Part shown: piece after piece, positions 47,339 through 59,539 of the stretch
Layout: each line of letters opens with the position of its first letter
Position numbering within the stretch: position 1 is the first letter of the stretch
Assembly: GCA_018398815.1 (NCBI GenBank)
Contig: CM031622.1
Span: 14,061,313-14,125,312, forward strand
Direction of reading: 5' to 3'
DNA length: 64,000 nucleotides
Source of the DNA: Conus ventricosus
Lineage: Eukaryota; Mollusca; Gastropoda; Neogastropoda; Conidae
Notes under the pieces: generated by a model
What the model saw: only the letters and a program-made list of their open reading frames with translations
Told to the model about the DNA's origin: nothing
The model's database searches: none
Translations under genes and position numbers: made by a program

Positions 47339-47739
47339 TCCTTTCATCAGTCTAACTTTTCATACATCAGCATTGTGCATGAAGCATGATTTTTCTCATC
47401 TCTACGATTTCCTGATGGAAGACACGTATGGATTTTTTTTTTTTTTTTTTTTTTTGGGGGGGGGTGACGGTGGAGGATGAAAGAAAGATGTGGGGGGGGG
47501 GGTAACACTTTGGTTAACAGGAGGCCAGACCAGTCAGTGGAAGATAACAGGCAGTCTAGATCTTGTGAGGGGGTGGGAAGCAATTTGGATAGACAAACCA
47601 AAGTGTCCCACAGCGTACAGCATGGCGAGACTGCACTATGCGATATCATCTTTCAACGCCCATCTTGTCACGAATTTGAGAAGAGAAGTGATTGGTTGTT
47701 CTTCGTTTTAATTGTCCTGAATATTGTTTACCTTGCTGG

Positions 47740-47820
47740 AGAAGATCTATGAGGTCGAAACGCGTCGTGTTTTGTCTTCTAGTTTGTCTGTCCATGTTTA
47801 ACCAGCGGAGATTACTTTAA
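47740..47820 (+). repeat. Diverged copy of the 4.2-kb foldback arm motif
   Basis: GAGGTCGAAACGCGTCGTG, then TTTTGTCTTCTAGTTTGTC and TGTCCATGTTTAACC match the arm GAGGTCGAAACGCGTTGTG, TTTTGTCTTGTGACTCG and TGTCCACGTTCTC of 4385-4516. A third relative lies at 56085-56155. Confidence 0.6.
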
Positions 47821-47961
47821 AATTCCTTGTCAAATTTGTACTATCCCACCCTGGTATCTGATCGGGAAAAAGTCTGGACCGGAACACAGGGAAGGCTGGT
47901 CAGCATTCACAGAGTTCGTTCTTCCTGATCATGAAACAACAACAACAACAACTATGAACTG

Positions 47962-47962
<1 letters not shown>

Positions 47963-48026
<64 letters not shown>
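47963..48026 (+). repeat. (CT)n at the 5' junction of the LINE
   Basis: About 32 CT units that run directly into the LINE reading frame at 48028. Confidence 0.95.
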
Positions 48027-48027
<1 letters not shown>

Positions 48028-48028
<1 letters not shown>

Positions 48029-50996
48029 ATGTTGATGGGGAGGGTGATTATAATATTGATGTCTATGATGGTGATGATTCATATGATGAAGATGGTTGTA
48101 CTGAAGATGATCATAAAAGGGACAATGAAAATGATGTGTTAAAGCGCCGCTCTAAAGACTTGTATGTAAATAAGTTTGGTAAATCCTTGTTAGATTTGTG
48201 TTTTATGTTTGATCTAGATATTGTGAATGGTACATGCAATGATGATTCGAAAGGAGAGTTTACATTTGTGTCACCTAATGGTAGTAGTTTAATTGATTAT
48301 TTCATTGTCACTAAAGATTTACTAAGAAATTGCAGAATGAAGGTTGGTGATTCTTTATTTTCCTGGCATTTACCTGTAGAGCTAAAATGGAAAACAGGTA
48401 ATATGAACGTAAGAAAAGAGCATCCAGTATGTCATACAGAAGAGCGCTTTATTTGGTCTGAAGAACATGCAGAGACTTATAAGGAGGAACTAGATTCAGA
48501 CGAGTTCAAACAGTGCTGTGATGAAGCTACAGAGCATCTTAATGTGAATATCAACACTGGTTTAGAATATTTTGTGAAAGCTTTGTATAGTGCAGCTGCG
48601 TGTATGGTAAGGACCAAGGGTAAAAACAAGAAAGAAGTGAGCGATTGGTTTGATTTTGAGTGCGAGAATAAGAAAAAACTTGTGAACAGGTGTTTGAAGC
48701 GATATCAAAGAACCAAATCTGGAACACTGAAAAAAGAACACAAAGCAACTTACGTTAGGGAAAGGAAAGACTATAATTTACTGAAAAAAAGAGAAAAGAA
48801 AAGAATTTGATGAAAAACAAATTAATAGATTGAAAGCATCTGTTAACGACCCTAAATTATTCTGGTCTACAATTCGATCGATCAGTAGAAAACCAGTAAT
48901 TTATAATGAAATCAGCTCGCAACAATGGTATGAACATTTCTACAGTGTATTTAATGGATTTGATAACGATTGTGAAGATTTGAGCGTAGATATCGATAGT
49001 GACGAGCAAATTACTGGCGAACCATTGTTTAATGACCAGATATCAAGAAATGAAGTCTTAAACAGTATAAAACACATCAAATGTGGAAAAAGTGCTGGGC
49101 CAGACAAAGTAGTTGGAGAAATGTTCAAATGTGCTAACTCTGTTGTAGTTGATTTCTTGGTTGATCTTTTTAACTCAGTGTTTGATAAGGGAATCTTTCC
49201 AGAATCTTGGTCTAAATCAATAATAGTTCCTCTGCACAAGAAAGGTGATAGTAATAATCCTGACAACTATCGAGGTGTTGCACTGACGAGTATTATTAGT
49301 AAAATGTATACATATATACTCAACAAAAGATTAAAAGCGTGGGCAGAGAGAGAAGAGAAATTAATGGAAGAGCAGGCTGGATTCCGATCCAAATATAGCA
49401 CAATAGATCATATATTTACTCTGTATGCTTTAATACAAAAATACTTATTAACAAAATCCAAATTGTATGTTGCATTTGTTGATTTTCAGAAAGCTTTCGA
49501 TTCAGTCAACAGAAATGTTCTATGGTGTATTTTGAGGAATAATGGCGTAAATGGGAAGTTGTATGCAGCTGTTCATGGAATGTATGAGTCTGTTCTTGCA
49601 TGTGTTCGAGAGAAAGGAGCTTATACTGATTATTTCAGCTGCCCGAGGGGTGTGAAACAAGGGTGTCTGCTTAGCCCACTTTTGTTCACATTCTTCATAA
49701 ACGAATTAGCGATAGAGATATCAGGGGAAGGGAAACATGGAATTCAAATGTTACCTGGTGCTGCTGACTTATTTCTAATGCTTTTCGCTGATGATGTTAT
49801 CCTCCTAGCAGATACCCCTATTGGTTTGCAAAATCAGTTAGACACACTGAAAAGAGAATCAGATAGGTTAAAATTAACGGTGAACCTAAGCAAAACTAAT
49901 GTAATGGTTTTCAGAAATGGTGGTTACTTATCAAAATACGAAAGATGGTTTTATGGTGGAGCAGAAGTTAGAGTGACAAGTAGCTATAAATACCTTGGGA
50001 TGTTATTCACGACAAAATTAAGCTTGAGTAAGGGCTGGCTTGAGATGTGCAGAAAGGGAAAGAGAGGTGTCATGGATATTCTGAGGACTATGAAAAAATT
50101 GAACTCCAACGATGTGAATCTATTTTGGAAATTATTCGATTCACAGATACAGCCTATTTTGATATATGCATCTGAAGTCTGGGGAATGTTGGATAATAGC
50201 CAAAGGGAAAAAGTTCATACTTATGCGATAAAACGTATTATCCACGTACCCTTGCACACCTCTAATAAAATGGTTTATGGCGAAAGCGGGACGATACCCT
50301 CTATTTATTATAACTTATGTTAGATGTATTAACTATTGGCTGAAATTAGTAAACCTACCAATAACCAGACTATGTGCTCAGGCGTATGAAATGCTCATGC
50401 TGCAACATGAAAATGGAAAATTTAACTGGGCCTCCTGTATTAAGAAAATATTGACAGAGAATGGTTTTGGCATAGTTTGGTTGTCACAAGGAGTCGGTAA
50501 TAAGGCACAATTTATTTCTGAATTCAAGGACCGTTTAATTTGTACTTATAAACAAAGCTGGCATGCTGGCATGGATGGAAATGATAAATACGACTGGTTC
50601 CTCTCATTTAAAAGTAATCTCGAAGCAGAGAAATATCTTAAAATCATAACGCAGAAATGGCATAGATTTAGTTTAGCAAAATTTCGAACCAGAACGCTCG
50701 GCCTTAATGCAAACCAAAGCTGGTTCGAGAAATCGAATAATAGATCATGCCAAATGTGTAGAGAAAGAGACAGTGTTGAGAATGAAATACATTTTGTGTT
50801 TGATTGTCCCGCATACGACAATATCCGCAGAGGTTGTAACATCTTCGGTGAATCAGTTGCTGAAAGAAGAGATTTGATAGCGATTTTATCAAGTGGAAAC
50901 GAGAACACTATAATAGCCTTTGCGAAGTATATTGCAGAAGCTAGTACTTTTCGTAAAAAGAATATAACGAATGGAAATATATTTCACTTACTGTAA
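48028..50996 (+). pseudogene. LINE polyprotein: endonuclease (partial), reverse transcriptase, zinc knuckle
   Basis: Three frames follow each other: 48028-48810, about 48785-50323 and about 50277-50996. The first break is in an A-rich run at 48784-48805, the second at GCGGGACG near 50288. Endonuclease end: SSLIDYFIVTKDL, then FSWHLPVEL, where the usual SDH box has W instead of the catalytic D. Reverse transcriptase: GKSAGPDKVVGEMF, DNYRGVALTSIISK, AFVDFQKAFDSVNR, RGVKQGCLLSPLLF and the catalytic FADDVILLAD are intact. C-terminus: C-x2-C-x11-H-x4-C within RSCQMCRERD...HFVFDCPAYD. Clade not assigned. Confidence 0.9.
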
Positions 50997-51055
50997 CCTG
51001 ATAGTCTATATGTCAATGGAATATTGTGTGTGCGTGCGCGCACGGGCGCGCGTGC

Positions 51056-51136
<81 letters not shown>

Positions 51137-51364
51137 GTGTGTGTATGTGTGTGTGTGGAAGGGGGGGGGGGGGGGTTAGTTCGTGTGGATGGATTGGTGC
51201 TTTATTCGTTGATCCTTTCTGTAAGTTATATGTATGGTGAGTTTATAACATCACAAGAAGGTCTTTTGCATTTGTTTCCTTTTAGACGCTGTTGATAAAT
51301 GTGACTCATGATACCCCCTTGCCAACAGGGCCTTTGCTAATGGCAATAAAATTGTGTCAGTGTC
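48028..51364 (+). mobile_element. 5'-truncated APE-type non-LTR retrotransposon (LINE)
   Basis: Holds, in order, the C-terminal part of an endonuclease, a reverse transcriptase and a C-terminal CCHC zinc segment, then a 3' UTR interrupted by a (GT)n expansion (51055-51150). It ends in AATGGCAATAAAATTGTGTC and GTGTCA-like repeats at about 51364. The first amino acids in frame follow the (CT)n immediately, so the 5' part (endonuclease start and any ORF1) is missing. (CT)n also follows the 3' end. Confidence 0.9.
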
Positions 51365-51377
51365 AGTGTCTCTCTCT

Positions 51378-51422
<45 letters not shown>
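51365..51422 (+). repeat. (CT)n at the 3' junction of the LINE
   Basis: Follows the LINE 3' GTGTCA units and has the same repeat sense as the 5' junction array. Confidence 0.95.
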
Positions 51423-51427
<5 letters not shown>

Positions 51428-51566
51428 GTGAATCAGTTGAAGACGTCTTCGCTTTAAATCAGCTGTGTTCATTCATTTTTAAGTACTGGCGAATTTAACT
51501 AGAACGTCGAGCTTACCTATCCGTATCGGTTGGTATCAGTCTCGACTGCAGACATTTCCAGAATGC

Positions 51567-51570
51567 TTTG

Positions 51571-51645
<75 letters not shown>

Positions 51646-51677
51646 GTGCGCGCGCGCGCGCGTGCGTGCGTGCGTGC

Positions 51678-51756
<79 letters not shown>

Positions 51757-51766
51757 GTGTGTGTGT
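51567..51766 (+). repeat. (CT)n-(GC)n-(GT)n compound microsatellite
   Basis: CT array to 51641, then GCGCGCGCG and GCGTGCGTGCG, then about 47 GT units. Confidence 0.95.
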
Positions 51767-51769
51767 GCG

Positions 51770-52103
51770 TTTCAAATTTTGTGCATACTTTGTTATATTC
51801 ATTTTATTGTCTGTTTTTATACATGCTAATTGTGTACATTATAGTACATTTCTATATGCTCCCCCCCCCACCCCACCTCACCCCACCCCACTCCTCTTCT
51901 TCCCCGTCATTGATTTTTCTTCATTTCTCTTCTCTTTTCATTTGATGTTCCATTATAATTGCATGACTGCTTTGTTTGTTTGTTTGTTTGCTTTCGTTTC
52001 ATTATTTCATTTCACTGCTTGTTGTAGTCCCTACTCAGGGCGAGGACTGATGTAAAACGCGCGTCAGTGCTTATCTCTTCGTAAATAAAGAATTTTATCT
52101 GAT
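51770..52103 (+). repeat. 3' end of a second LINE-type retroposon
   Basis: Ends with CCTACTCAGGGCGAGGACTG, a GCGCGTCAGTGCTTATC stretch and AAATAAAGAATTTTATCTGA. This layout is typical of LINE 3' UTR tails. No coding part is left. The (CT)n at 52122-52215 follows. Confidence 0.45.
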
Positions 52104-52120
52104 CTCTCTCGACCTTAGTG

Positions 52121-52200
<80 letters not shown>

Positions 52201-52604
52201 CTCTCTCCTCTCTCTCTCCCTTCCATCCGACCTCAGTAGCTTTGCAAATAGATATGACAGATTTCACGACGTTGATGACATCTTATCACTCAAGGGACTT
52301 ATCAAATCAAGGGACTCGTGTTTATAATTTGGGGAGAAGAATAATTAGTGTATTGTCACGAAAGGGTGAAACCCTTCAGAAGAAAGAAAACAAGGATGAC
52401 TCTTCAAACTAGGCGAGTGGTACGCTGGTCATCGTGGGAACAACGGATTATGGAAGTGGGTCACGAAGAGGTCAGCTCGCTGACACTTGCTTCGTTTCCC
52501 ATGGATTCAGGGTAGAGCGTAAAACAACCTACGCAGGATATCACTGGGCCTGTGTACTTAGCGGGAGGCGATGGCCTCACGGCGACGAGAGAAGCTCACG
52601 AGCT

Positions 52605-52930
52605 ACAGGCTGCACACCAAAAATTAATGCGCCAAGGTCATGCTCAAGGAGTCGAGTATATATAGACTGGCGCAGCTAGATTGTTTTGAGAAGTTTTAAT
52701 GAGTCTGAAAGTTGATTCTCCTCGTTTTCGTTCATATGGCCTTCAAGGTACAAGCCAGGTGGATCTAAGCAGACAGATTGAAATCAATGGAATGGGACTG
52801 TTTGGGGGCTTCCAGCTGGCGCAATGATAGGGTCACGGGTGAGAGCAAAGGCCTGAAACGTGAGGAGAAGGTCATGTATTTGAAGATTGCTTTTGATTTC
52901 ATCGGTGGAAATCCCCTCAACGTCCTGTCA
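52605..52930 (+). repeat. TATA-box repeat family, copy 1
   Basis: Shares with 57405-57760 and the complement of 62213-62599: CACACCAAAAATTAATGCGC, GTATATATAGACTGGCGCA, GAAAGTTGATTCTYCTC, TTCCAGCTGGCGCAA and ATCGGTGGAAATCC, in this order. A conserved TATATATA box and three GCGCCA/TGGCGCA motifs stand out. Could be an LTR, a LINE 5' region or a non-autonomous DNA element. Confidence 0.7.
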
Positions 52931-52939
52931 GCCAGAGGC

Positions 52940-54029
52940 CCTTACGGACATGGTGTCACAGAACGAAGTCTGTAGTTTTGATTTTAAGGTATATGCTCGT
53001 TGGCAGGAGTCTTGAGCTTGGTTCCAGACCAGGCCTGTCCTCTCTTGTTCTGAATTTCATCCCAGATGGGGTCTGGGCCCTCTTCTTTCTTCCTGCTGAA
53101 CTAGTGTTTAGTACTCGGTTCTTGTTTCAGATGAACAGGTGTCCTCTTTGTGGTACTCTGCCTCTTGCCCCCTCTCCGTCTCTCCCCAAAAGGCGTGTTT
53201 TCAAGGCTACAGGCGGCCTTCTTCTCTGTCGTGTGGAGACAGCCCTGTGCTGCGTGAGGCCGCGTCAAAGAGGGAGCAGGATGGAATGTTGCTGGAACTC
53301 TGTAGGATTCGCTTCGATGCTCCTCTTTGACTACGGCCAAGAGGACAATCTTTTTAGCCCAGTTCCGCCAGGACTGCCCACCGCGCCGACCTGAAAACAT
53401 GGATTGCAAGACCACGGTTATTGTAGTCAGGCAAGGCTCCATCGCTGACCGCCCCATTTCTATAGAAGCCGTTCCCCGGCGATGAAGGCTAGACCCGTCG
53501 TCACCCATAGCGGCTGGAAGGTTGACTGCGCCATCTGACACTGACCTCTCACATCACATCCTTCGAAACAGATCTGCCACCACTCCCTCGGTACTCGCCG
53601 CCGTGCAGCCTCGCAGTGAGTATGTGTCCGTGCACAGATGATCTCATTGTTTGATTAAACGTCACCACCACGTCGCTTACTGTGCTATGGCCAGCTGATT
53701 GAGAGGAACAGCCCAACCACAAGCTGAGTAAGGCAAGTTCCCTACCTTGAAAAGGCCAGTCCACACTTGGAGGTGAAGTGATTATAAGTGAAGTGGTTCG
53801 CCTCACTCTCTGCATTTCGACGGTCAGTGTCTCAGCTGGTGGCGGCCAACATCAAACACGACTGACCCCAGTTGGGCAGGGAGGATTTTTAGCAGGTAAC
53901 GAGGAATGTGAGCTCAGTCCTTCCTGTCCCCAGAGTGTCCAGCCAGACATGTGCCACAAACACGCACAGGAAGGGACCTGAATGGATCAGCTTTCCCGTT
54001 CATGGACCTACAGGAACTCATCACACAAC

Positions 54030-54030
<1 letters not shown>
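52940..54030. other. Unassigned GC-richer stretch
   Basis: Moderate GC content without microsatellites. A minus-strand frame of 146 codons (53101-53541) is open but has no domain I recognise. Could be an old repeat or intergenic unique sequence. Confidence 0.3.
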
Positions 54031-54106
<76 letters not shown>

Positions 54107-54140
54107 ATATATTATATAATATATATATATATATATATAC

Positions 54141-54211
<71 letters not shown>
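54031..54211. repeat. (CA)n-(AT)n-(GT)n palindromic microsatellite
   Basis: About 36 CA units, an AT-rich centre (54104-54139) and about 34 GT units form one 180-bp self-complementary block that can extrude a cruciform. Confidence 0.95.
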
Positions 54212-54212
<1 letters not shown>

Positions 54213-55229
54213 ACGGAGAATAAACTAATAAATTCCAAGGATAAGTACCGAGCACCATTCCAGCAACTTACAGAGCAGCTTGGTGTTGCAATGACTGCAA
54301 GAAATAGTCAATTATAAACAAAGCTTGCTCTTATGTCTTAGATTGAAGAAATAGGGGGAGATAAGCATTCATATCTGCAGTAGTAGATAATTCTGCCTAA
54401 CTAACAGTATGTGCTTGAGTGGGTGAATGGGGAATAATAAATGCTTCTCATGCGGATTCATTCCAAGAACTGGCGCTCAGCACTTGTGTCTTAAGAAGTC
54501 ATCTTTTTATATTTTCTGCTTTTCACAAGAAAATGTAGCTTGTTTTGCTCTTTTATGATTTTCTTTTGCTTCTTAGGTGGCACCTTTGGTTGTTTTTTCT
54601 TTTTTGAAAACTCAGTAAACATACTATGGTATTGCACACCAGCCTTTTTCTGGGATACCATTCTTCTTAAAACCGAAAAGGCAGAGGAGTCAAATTACCA
54701 CTTTCCGCGGTCAGGAGAAACAATCAGGTTTCGAAATACCGGTATCTGACCAGGAGTTGTATGTTAGTGAGTTTCCTCCCCATTGGAGATTGTCTCCCCC
54801 TTGTGTCGACATATGTTACATGACGTAATCTGTCAGCTGTAAACAGAGAGAGAGAAAATGGTGAGAAGGAGGTGAAGGGTGGCGGCTGGCTAGTTTGTCG
54901 CACATTGGAAATCCGCCCTCCTCCATCACGTGGACTGCTGGAGTTGTTCTGACTTAGATCCGAAACTCCTTGCTGTTTCCACAACTAGCATCAGTGGTTT
55001 CTTCGTCGAGGCTGTTCCCTCCCCTGACTGGAAACAGACTGTTGTTGGACATGTCCATAGTCCATGCTGCAGCAACAACTGGTTCTTCTCGCACCAATTT
55101 TCTCTCTCAGAATAAGAGGAGCCACAGATGCAAAAATTACGATTACAAAAGTTATACAGTCAAAATTCAATTTCTTGTGTTCTTGTGACTCAACGACCTG
55201 AGTGGCGATTTAACAAGCTTGTTTTATGC

Positions 55230-55231
55230 AT

Positions 55232-55285
<54 letters not shown>
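55230..55285 (+). repeat. (CA)n-(TA)n microsatellite
   Basis: CA array running into TATATATA. It lacks the GT half seen at 54031-54211. Confidence 0.95.
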
Positions 55286-55467
55286 CCCATTCTGCCATGC
55301 AGTGTAGTGCAATATAACGAAATGTGACACCACATATCACTACTCATTACATTACATTACAATTCAGTACAACAATATCACGAAATGCAACGTCACAGTA
55401 ATAAAAAGTGAAATGTGCAACATAAAACAAAGCAGTATTGTCAAGGATTGTCACCACCTATTACCTA

Positions 55468-55950
55468 TCAACTATCCTGGAGTCTTGAAGACCGTTGGGG
55501 CGCCACAGAAGACTTCACAACCAACTTCCTCCATTCCTCCTGGTTCTCAGATGCTCTTAGGCAGTTGCTGAGTGTGAGGTCAGTCCATGCACTGATGTTG
55601 TCCTCCCATCTCTTTCTCTCTTCCTCTCCTTCTGCCTCCTCGCACTGTTCCTCATAGAATGGTTTTTGGCAAGTCCTGTTGATCTTGGTACACGTATCTT
55701 GATACATGGCCATACCATCTCATCTTCCTTCTTTTCACCGTGGACAACAGGTGTATGGTCCAATGGCTTGCCTCACTCTGGTCTGGTCCTCCAAGTTGGT
55801 AATGCGGTCTTTGTATTAGATATCAAGGATCTGGCAGAAGCATCTCATCTCTAATGCCTTCATCCTTCTCTCAAGTTCACCTCAAGTCAGAGTCCACGTC
55901 TCACAGGCATAGAGAAATATGACAATGACCAGGGAGCGCATCAGGCTGAT
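55468..55950 (-). pseudogene. C-terminal fragment of a second LINE reverse transcriptase
   Basis: Minus-strand remnants in shifted frames read ISLMRSLVIVIFLYACE, a KALEMRCFR-like block, then GLAKNHSMRNSARRQK and KRWEDNISAWTDLTLSN, EEWRKLVVKSSVAPQRSSRL and a stop. This order (YACETW, M..RCFR, GHV, KRWEDNI, EWRKLVV) is the familiar C-terminus of RTE-like endonuclease/reverse-transcriptase elements of invertebrates. It is broken by several frameshifts, so inactive. A short A/T-rich 3' tail with ATTACATTACATTACA follows at 55340-55362. Confidence 0.75.
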
Positions 55951-56084
55951 CTTGGAACTGATTTGCCGTTTCTTTCATTCCAGATGGGTCCTAGTCTGGC
56001 TAGCGCTTCAGCGTTTGCGAAACTCTGGACAGCACTGCAGGTTTTGACCCCTCATCTGAAACAATTGCCCCCAAGGTTGCCTGA

Positions 56085-56160
56085 AGAAGACCCAAGAGTC
56101 GAAATGCATTGTGTCTTGTCCTGTACTTTTGTTTCTCTATGTCCTTGGCGGTAACTAACC
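56085..56160 (+). repeat. Diverged copy of the 4.2-kb foldback arm motif, second relative
   Basis: CCTGAAGAAGACCCAAGAGT, CGAAATGCATTGTGTCTTGTC and TCTCTATGTCCTTGGCGGT match the foldback arm order. Confidence 0.55.
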
Positions 56161-56531
56161 CCCTCTGTTTCTAAATTTTGCTTCATTTTCCGCCCTCAGT
56201 CACTCTGTTTTGAAACTTAATTTTTATTGTCATTATTATTATTAGCAATAGTATTCGAACTTGTAGTATCATCATCATCATCGTCATCATCATTTTTCTT
56301 CTGCTCATTATTAGCATCATCATCATCATCATCATCGTTGTTGTCGTAGTTGTTGTTTGCCCATCCTTCACCGAGGCACGCCAACATGACTGCAGCCTTG
56401 ATGTACAGTCAGCCGCCGCACTGACAGCGTTCACTGATTTTCCTGGCGCCGCAGCAAGCCTCACACACGACCTCACTACGAGGTACGCCGCTCCCACGTT
56501 TAAGAAAAAAAAAAAGGGGGGGGTGGGTGGG

Positions 56532-56532
<1 letters not shown>

Positions 56533-56580
<48 letters not shown>
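56533..56580 (+). repeat. Poly(G) run, 48 nt
   Basis: Preceded by A12 and GGGTGGGTGGGC. Confidence 0.95.
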
Positions 56581-56581
<1 letters not shown>

Positions 56582-57047
56582 GTGGGAGAGTGCACTGGCA
56601 GGGACGCATTGCGTAGGAGGGTAGTAATTATAGACGGTGACGACGACAGCCATTGCCCTTTCCTGAGACACCCTAACCTGCACCGCGCCCTCAAAATGGC
56701 GTAATCATGGTGCTTGACAGCGACACCTTCATTCACTTCCAGGAATGCATGACGTTTCCAATGTTCGGTCATTAATGTCTGCTCTGACGGATACGTGTTG
56801 GCTATTCGTTTTCTTCTCTGTTTTTTTGTTTGTTTGTTTTTGTTGTTGTTGTTGTTGTTGTTTGTTCAAGGTAAAGCCATCTTTATTTAGTTGGAAATGA
56901 AGGGCTCGGAGCAGGCAATACAAATATATCTGCCTTCAAAAGGGATTACCATGGTTCCCTATGCAGCTAGTGAAGAGTTTTCATATCTGTAATATATTTT
57001 CTTAATTTCACGTTACCAGTTTCTCCATTTTCACCCCCCCCCCCCTC

Positions 57048-57250
57048 CTTAAGTCCAAATCTTTGCCAAGTCATTACTATGAAGACAGTTCAGTTGTTGG
57101 CCTGCGCTTGTTTTTTCCCCACTTTTAGATTGTTCGTCTATGTATTTGTCTGACTTTGTTCAAGTTTAAAAGGCTGTGCCAGTCTTGAATAAAAGTTACT
57201 CTGTGTTAGGTTTTCTATGGGAGCAAAAGTTACCCCACTTGTTTTACTGT
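57048..57250 (+). repeat. Single copy of the 37.2-kb foldback unit
   Basis: Reads CCAAATCTTTGCCAAGTCAT, TATGAAGACAGTTCAGTTG and so on to ACCCCACTTGTTTTACTG, matching one arm plus spacer of 37180-37564 with small indels. Confidence 0.8.
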
Positions 57251-57404
57251 GCATCTTTATTTAAAATACACCAAATAGCACAGAAAACACGTTATAAGAA
57301 CTTACCAATATCAAAACAAAGACATACCCGAGAGACTGAAAACCTCCACCAGTTAACCTTAATGAGTCGAACGGACTCTGGATCGCCCTTTCATCGGGAG
57401 CCGG

Positions 57405-57760
57405 ACAGGCTCCACACCAAAAATTAATGCGCCAATGTCTTGATTAAGGAGTCGAGTATATATAGACTGGCGCAATTACATTGCTTTGAGGATTTTTATT
57501 GTATCTGAAAGTTGATTCTTCTCACTTTCTTTCACATGGCCATCGAGGTGCACGCCAGGTGGTTCCAAGCAGACAGATTAAAATCAAAGGAACGGGACTA
57601 TGTGGGGGCTTCCAGCTGGCGCAAAGATAGGGTCAAGGGTGAGAGCAAAAGCCTTTAAATGTGTGTAAACTAAGGGGAAGGTCACTTTTTCTTTTTTTCT
57701 CTTTTTTTAAAAGATTGTGAATTTAATCGGTGAAAATCCGCCAAAACAAGGGAAATGATT
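57405..57760 (+). repeat. TATA-box repeat family, copy 2
   Basis: Same order of blocks as copy 1, with a T/A-rich insertion near 57690-57712. It ends near CCGCCAAAACAAGGGAAATG, a stretch shared with copy 3. Confidence 0.7.
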
Positions 57761-58193
57761 AGTGGGAGCTGTTCTTTTGATCAATTATCAATCTAACGTT
57801 AAATGCTGGCTTTAACTTACGGTAAGCTTCAAAACGCTGATATCGATTATGCAGTGTTTTAGTGCAAAATCTATGTGTCCACTTCGTATCTGCCACCGAA
57901 AATGAATGTGCCAATGCCACACTGATTTCATCTTTTCACCGAATTTCTTCAAAATCGGTACAGCAACTTTGGCTTTTTCACAGGTTGCTGAATGCCCGCA
58001 CAATCCGCGCTTAGACCAAGATCCACACTACAGATCCACACTACTAATGCACACCTACAATTAATGGCTTCGTCCGCAAACATCATACCGTCTTTTCGTT
58101 AAACTTCCGTAAAACTGGTTCGGTAGTTTCTGAGCAAGCTCGTCATTTTCTTTTCTTCTTCTTTTTGTTTGTTTGTTTCTTTCTTTGTTGCTT

Positions 58194-58224
<31 letters not shown>

Positions 58225-58357
58225 GGGCTTCGTTATGATTTGTTTGTTGATTCATTGCTCAGTCTTGTTGCTATTTTGTTATTGAATGATCAACTGAACA
58301 TTTAGGGTTTTTATTTCACCATCCCTCCATCCCTCCCTCTCTCTCTGTCTGTCTGTC

Positions 58358-58392
<35 letters not shown>

Positions 58393-58479
58393 CTTTTAAA
58401 GAATTAATTCGAGCTACAAGACATGCGACCAGTAATGTATCAATTGACGTTATTGTCTCCCTTTCTTTCCAAGCGCTCT

Positions 58480-58506
58480 CCCCCCCCCCCCCCCCCCCCC
58501 CCCCCC
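58480..58506 (+). repeat. Poly(C) run, 27 nt
   Basis: Other long G or C runs nearby: G near 58205-58222, C at about 60118-60141, G near 60506-60525, C at 61578-61599. Confidence 0.95.
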
Positions 58507-58810
58507 TCCCCAATCCCCTCGCTACATAACCCTGCCATTGACTTCAACTTGAAACGCTTTCCTTTCAAAAGTTTCCTCTGTGTAGGATTATGCTTTGAAC
58601 CGAAAGCGATACGGGAAAGGATTAAGGAAGAAAAAAAGAAAGAAAGAAAGAAAAAAGAAAGAAGAAATTCGTCACTCGTGCCTACTCCTATGTCCCTGGC
58701 ATATAGTGACAGGGTTTCTTGTAATGCGTAATTAATTACCTTTATTGTTACGTGCCGCCCAGAATAGCAACGCTGGGTTTTTCCTCGAATCAAATGCTCG
58801 TTTATCACAC

Positions 58811-58855
58811 CAACACACACACACACACACACACACACACGCGCGCGCGCGCACG

Positions 58856-58912
<57 letters not shown>
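58811..58912 (+). repeat. (CA)n-(GC)n-(GA)n compound microsatellite
   Basis: CA array, GCGCGCGCGC, then a GA array interrupted once. Confidence 0.95.
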
Positions 58913-58916
<4 letters not shown>

Positions 58917-59069
58917 ATTTTCACCGTTCTTTTGGTCAAAATCATGTGGCAATCCCCCCCCCCCCCTCCCCACTCCTTCCCCCTTCCCCTGCATATTTGG
59001 TCAGGATGCGAACCTTTCCTTATCACCTTCATCCACCACTTCGTTCCCCCACCCCCACGCAACCTCCTC

Positions 59070-59092
59070 TATGTGTGTGTTGTGTGTGTGTG

Positions 59093-59140
<48 letters not shown>

Positions 59141-59225
59141 GCGTGCGTGCGTGCGCGCGCGCGCGCCTCTGTGTGTGTGTGTGTGGTGTGTGTGTGTGTG
59201 TGTGGTGTGTGTGTGTGTTGTGTGT
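59070..59225 (+). repeat. GT-rich compound microsatellite
   Basis: GT units with TTG, GC and GG interruptions. Confidence 0.95.
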
Positions 59226-59539
59226 AATTCATATTTGTAACAGACAGATGTGGTTATCGTCCTGTATGACACATTCAAGAAAGACATCGCACAGAACGAA
59301 ACATCTCCCTGAATCAACCAAGATGTTTGTCCAAGTGATGTTTCTTGTCCTCTCATGCACGTTCCTCCGTGTTGTGCTAAGATTGCTAGAATGATCTTAT
59401 CGATCAGCATAAAAAGTGTCCAATCCTGTGGCCCTTCATGCCCTGCTCTCATGGTGACCTCAGTTTCGATGTCCTTTCCACGCCTGTAGCCTTTTCTGAT
59501 TCCGTCGGGATCACCGGAATCAGTGAGTCCATGCGGGGT

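Noticed and set aside
53101..53541. 146-codon minus-strand frame
   Set aside because: No domain recognised, no splice or promoter support, and it lies in a repeat-rich region; not called as a gene.
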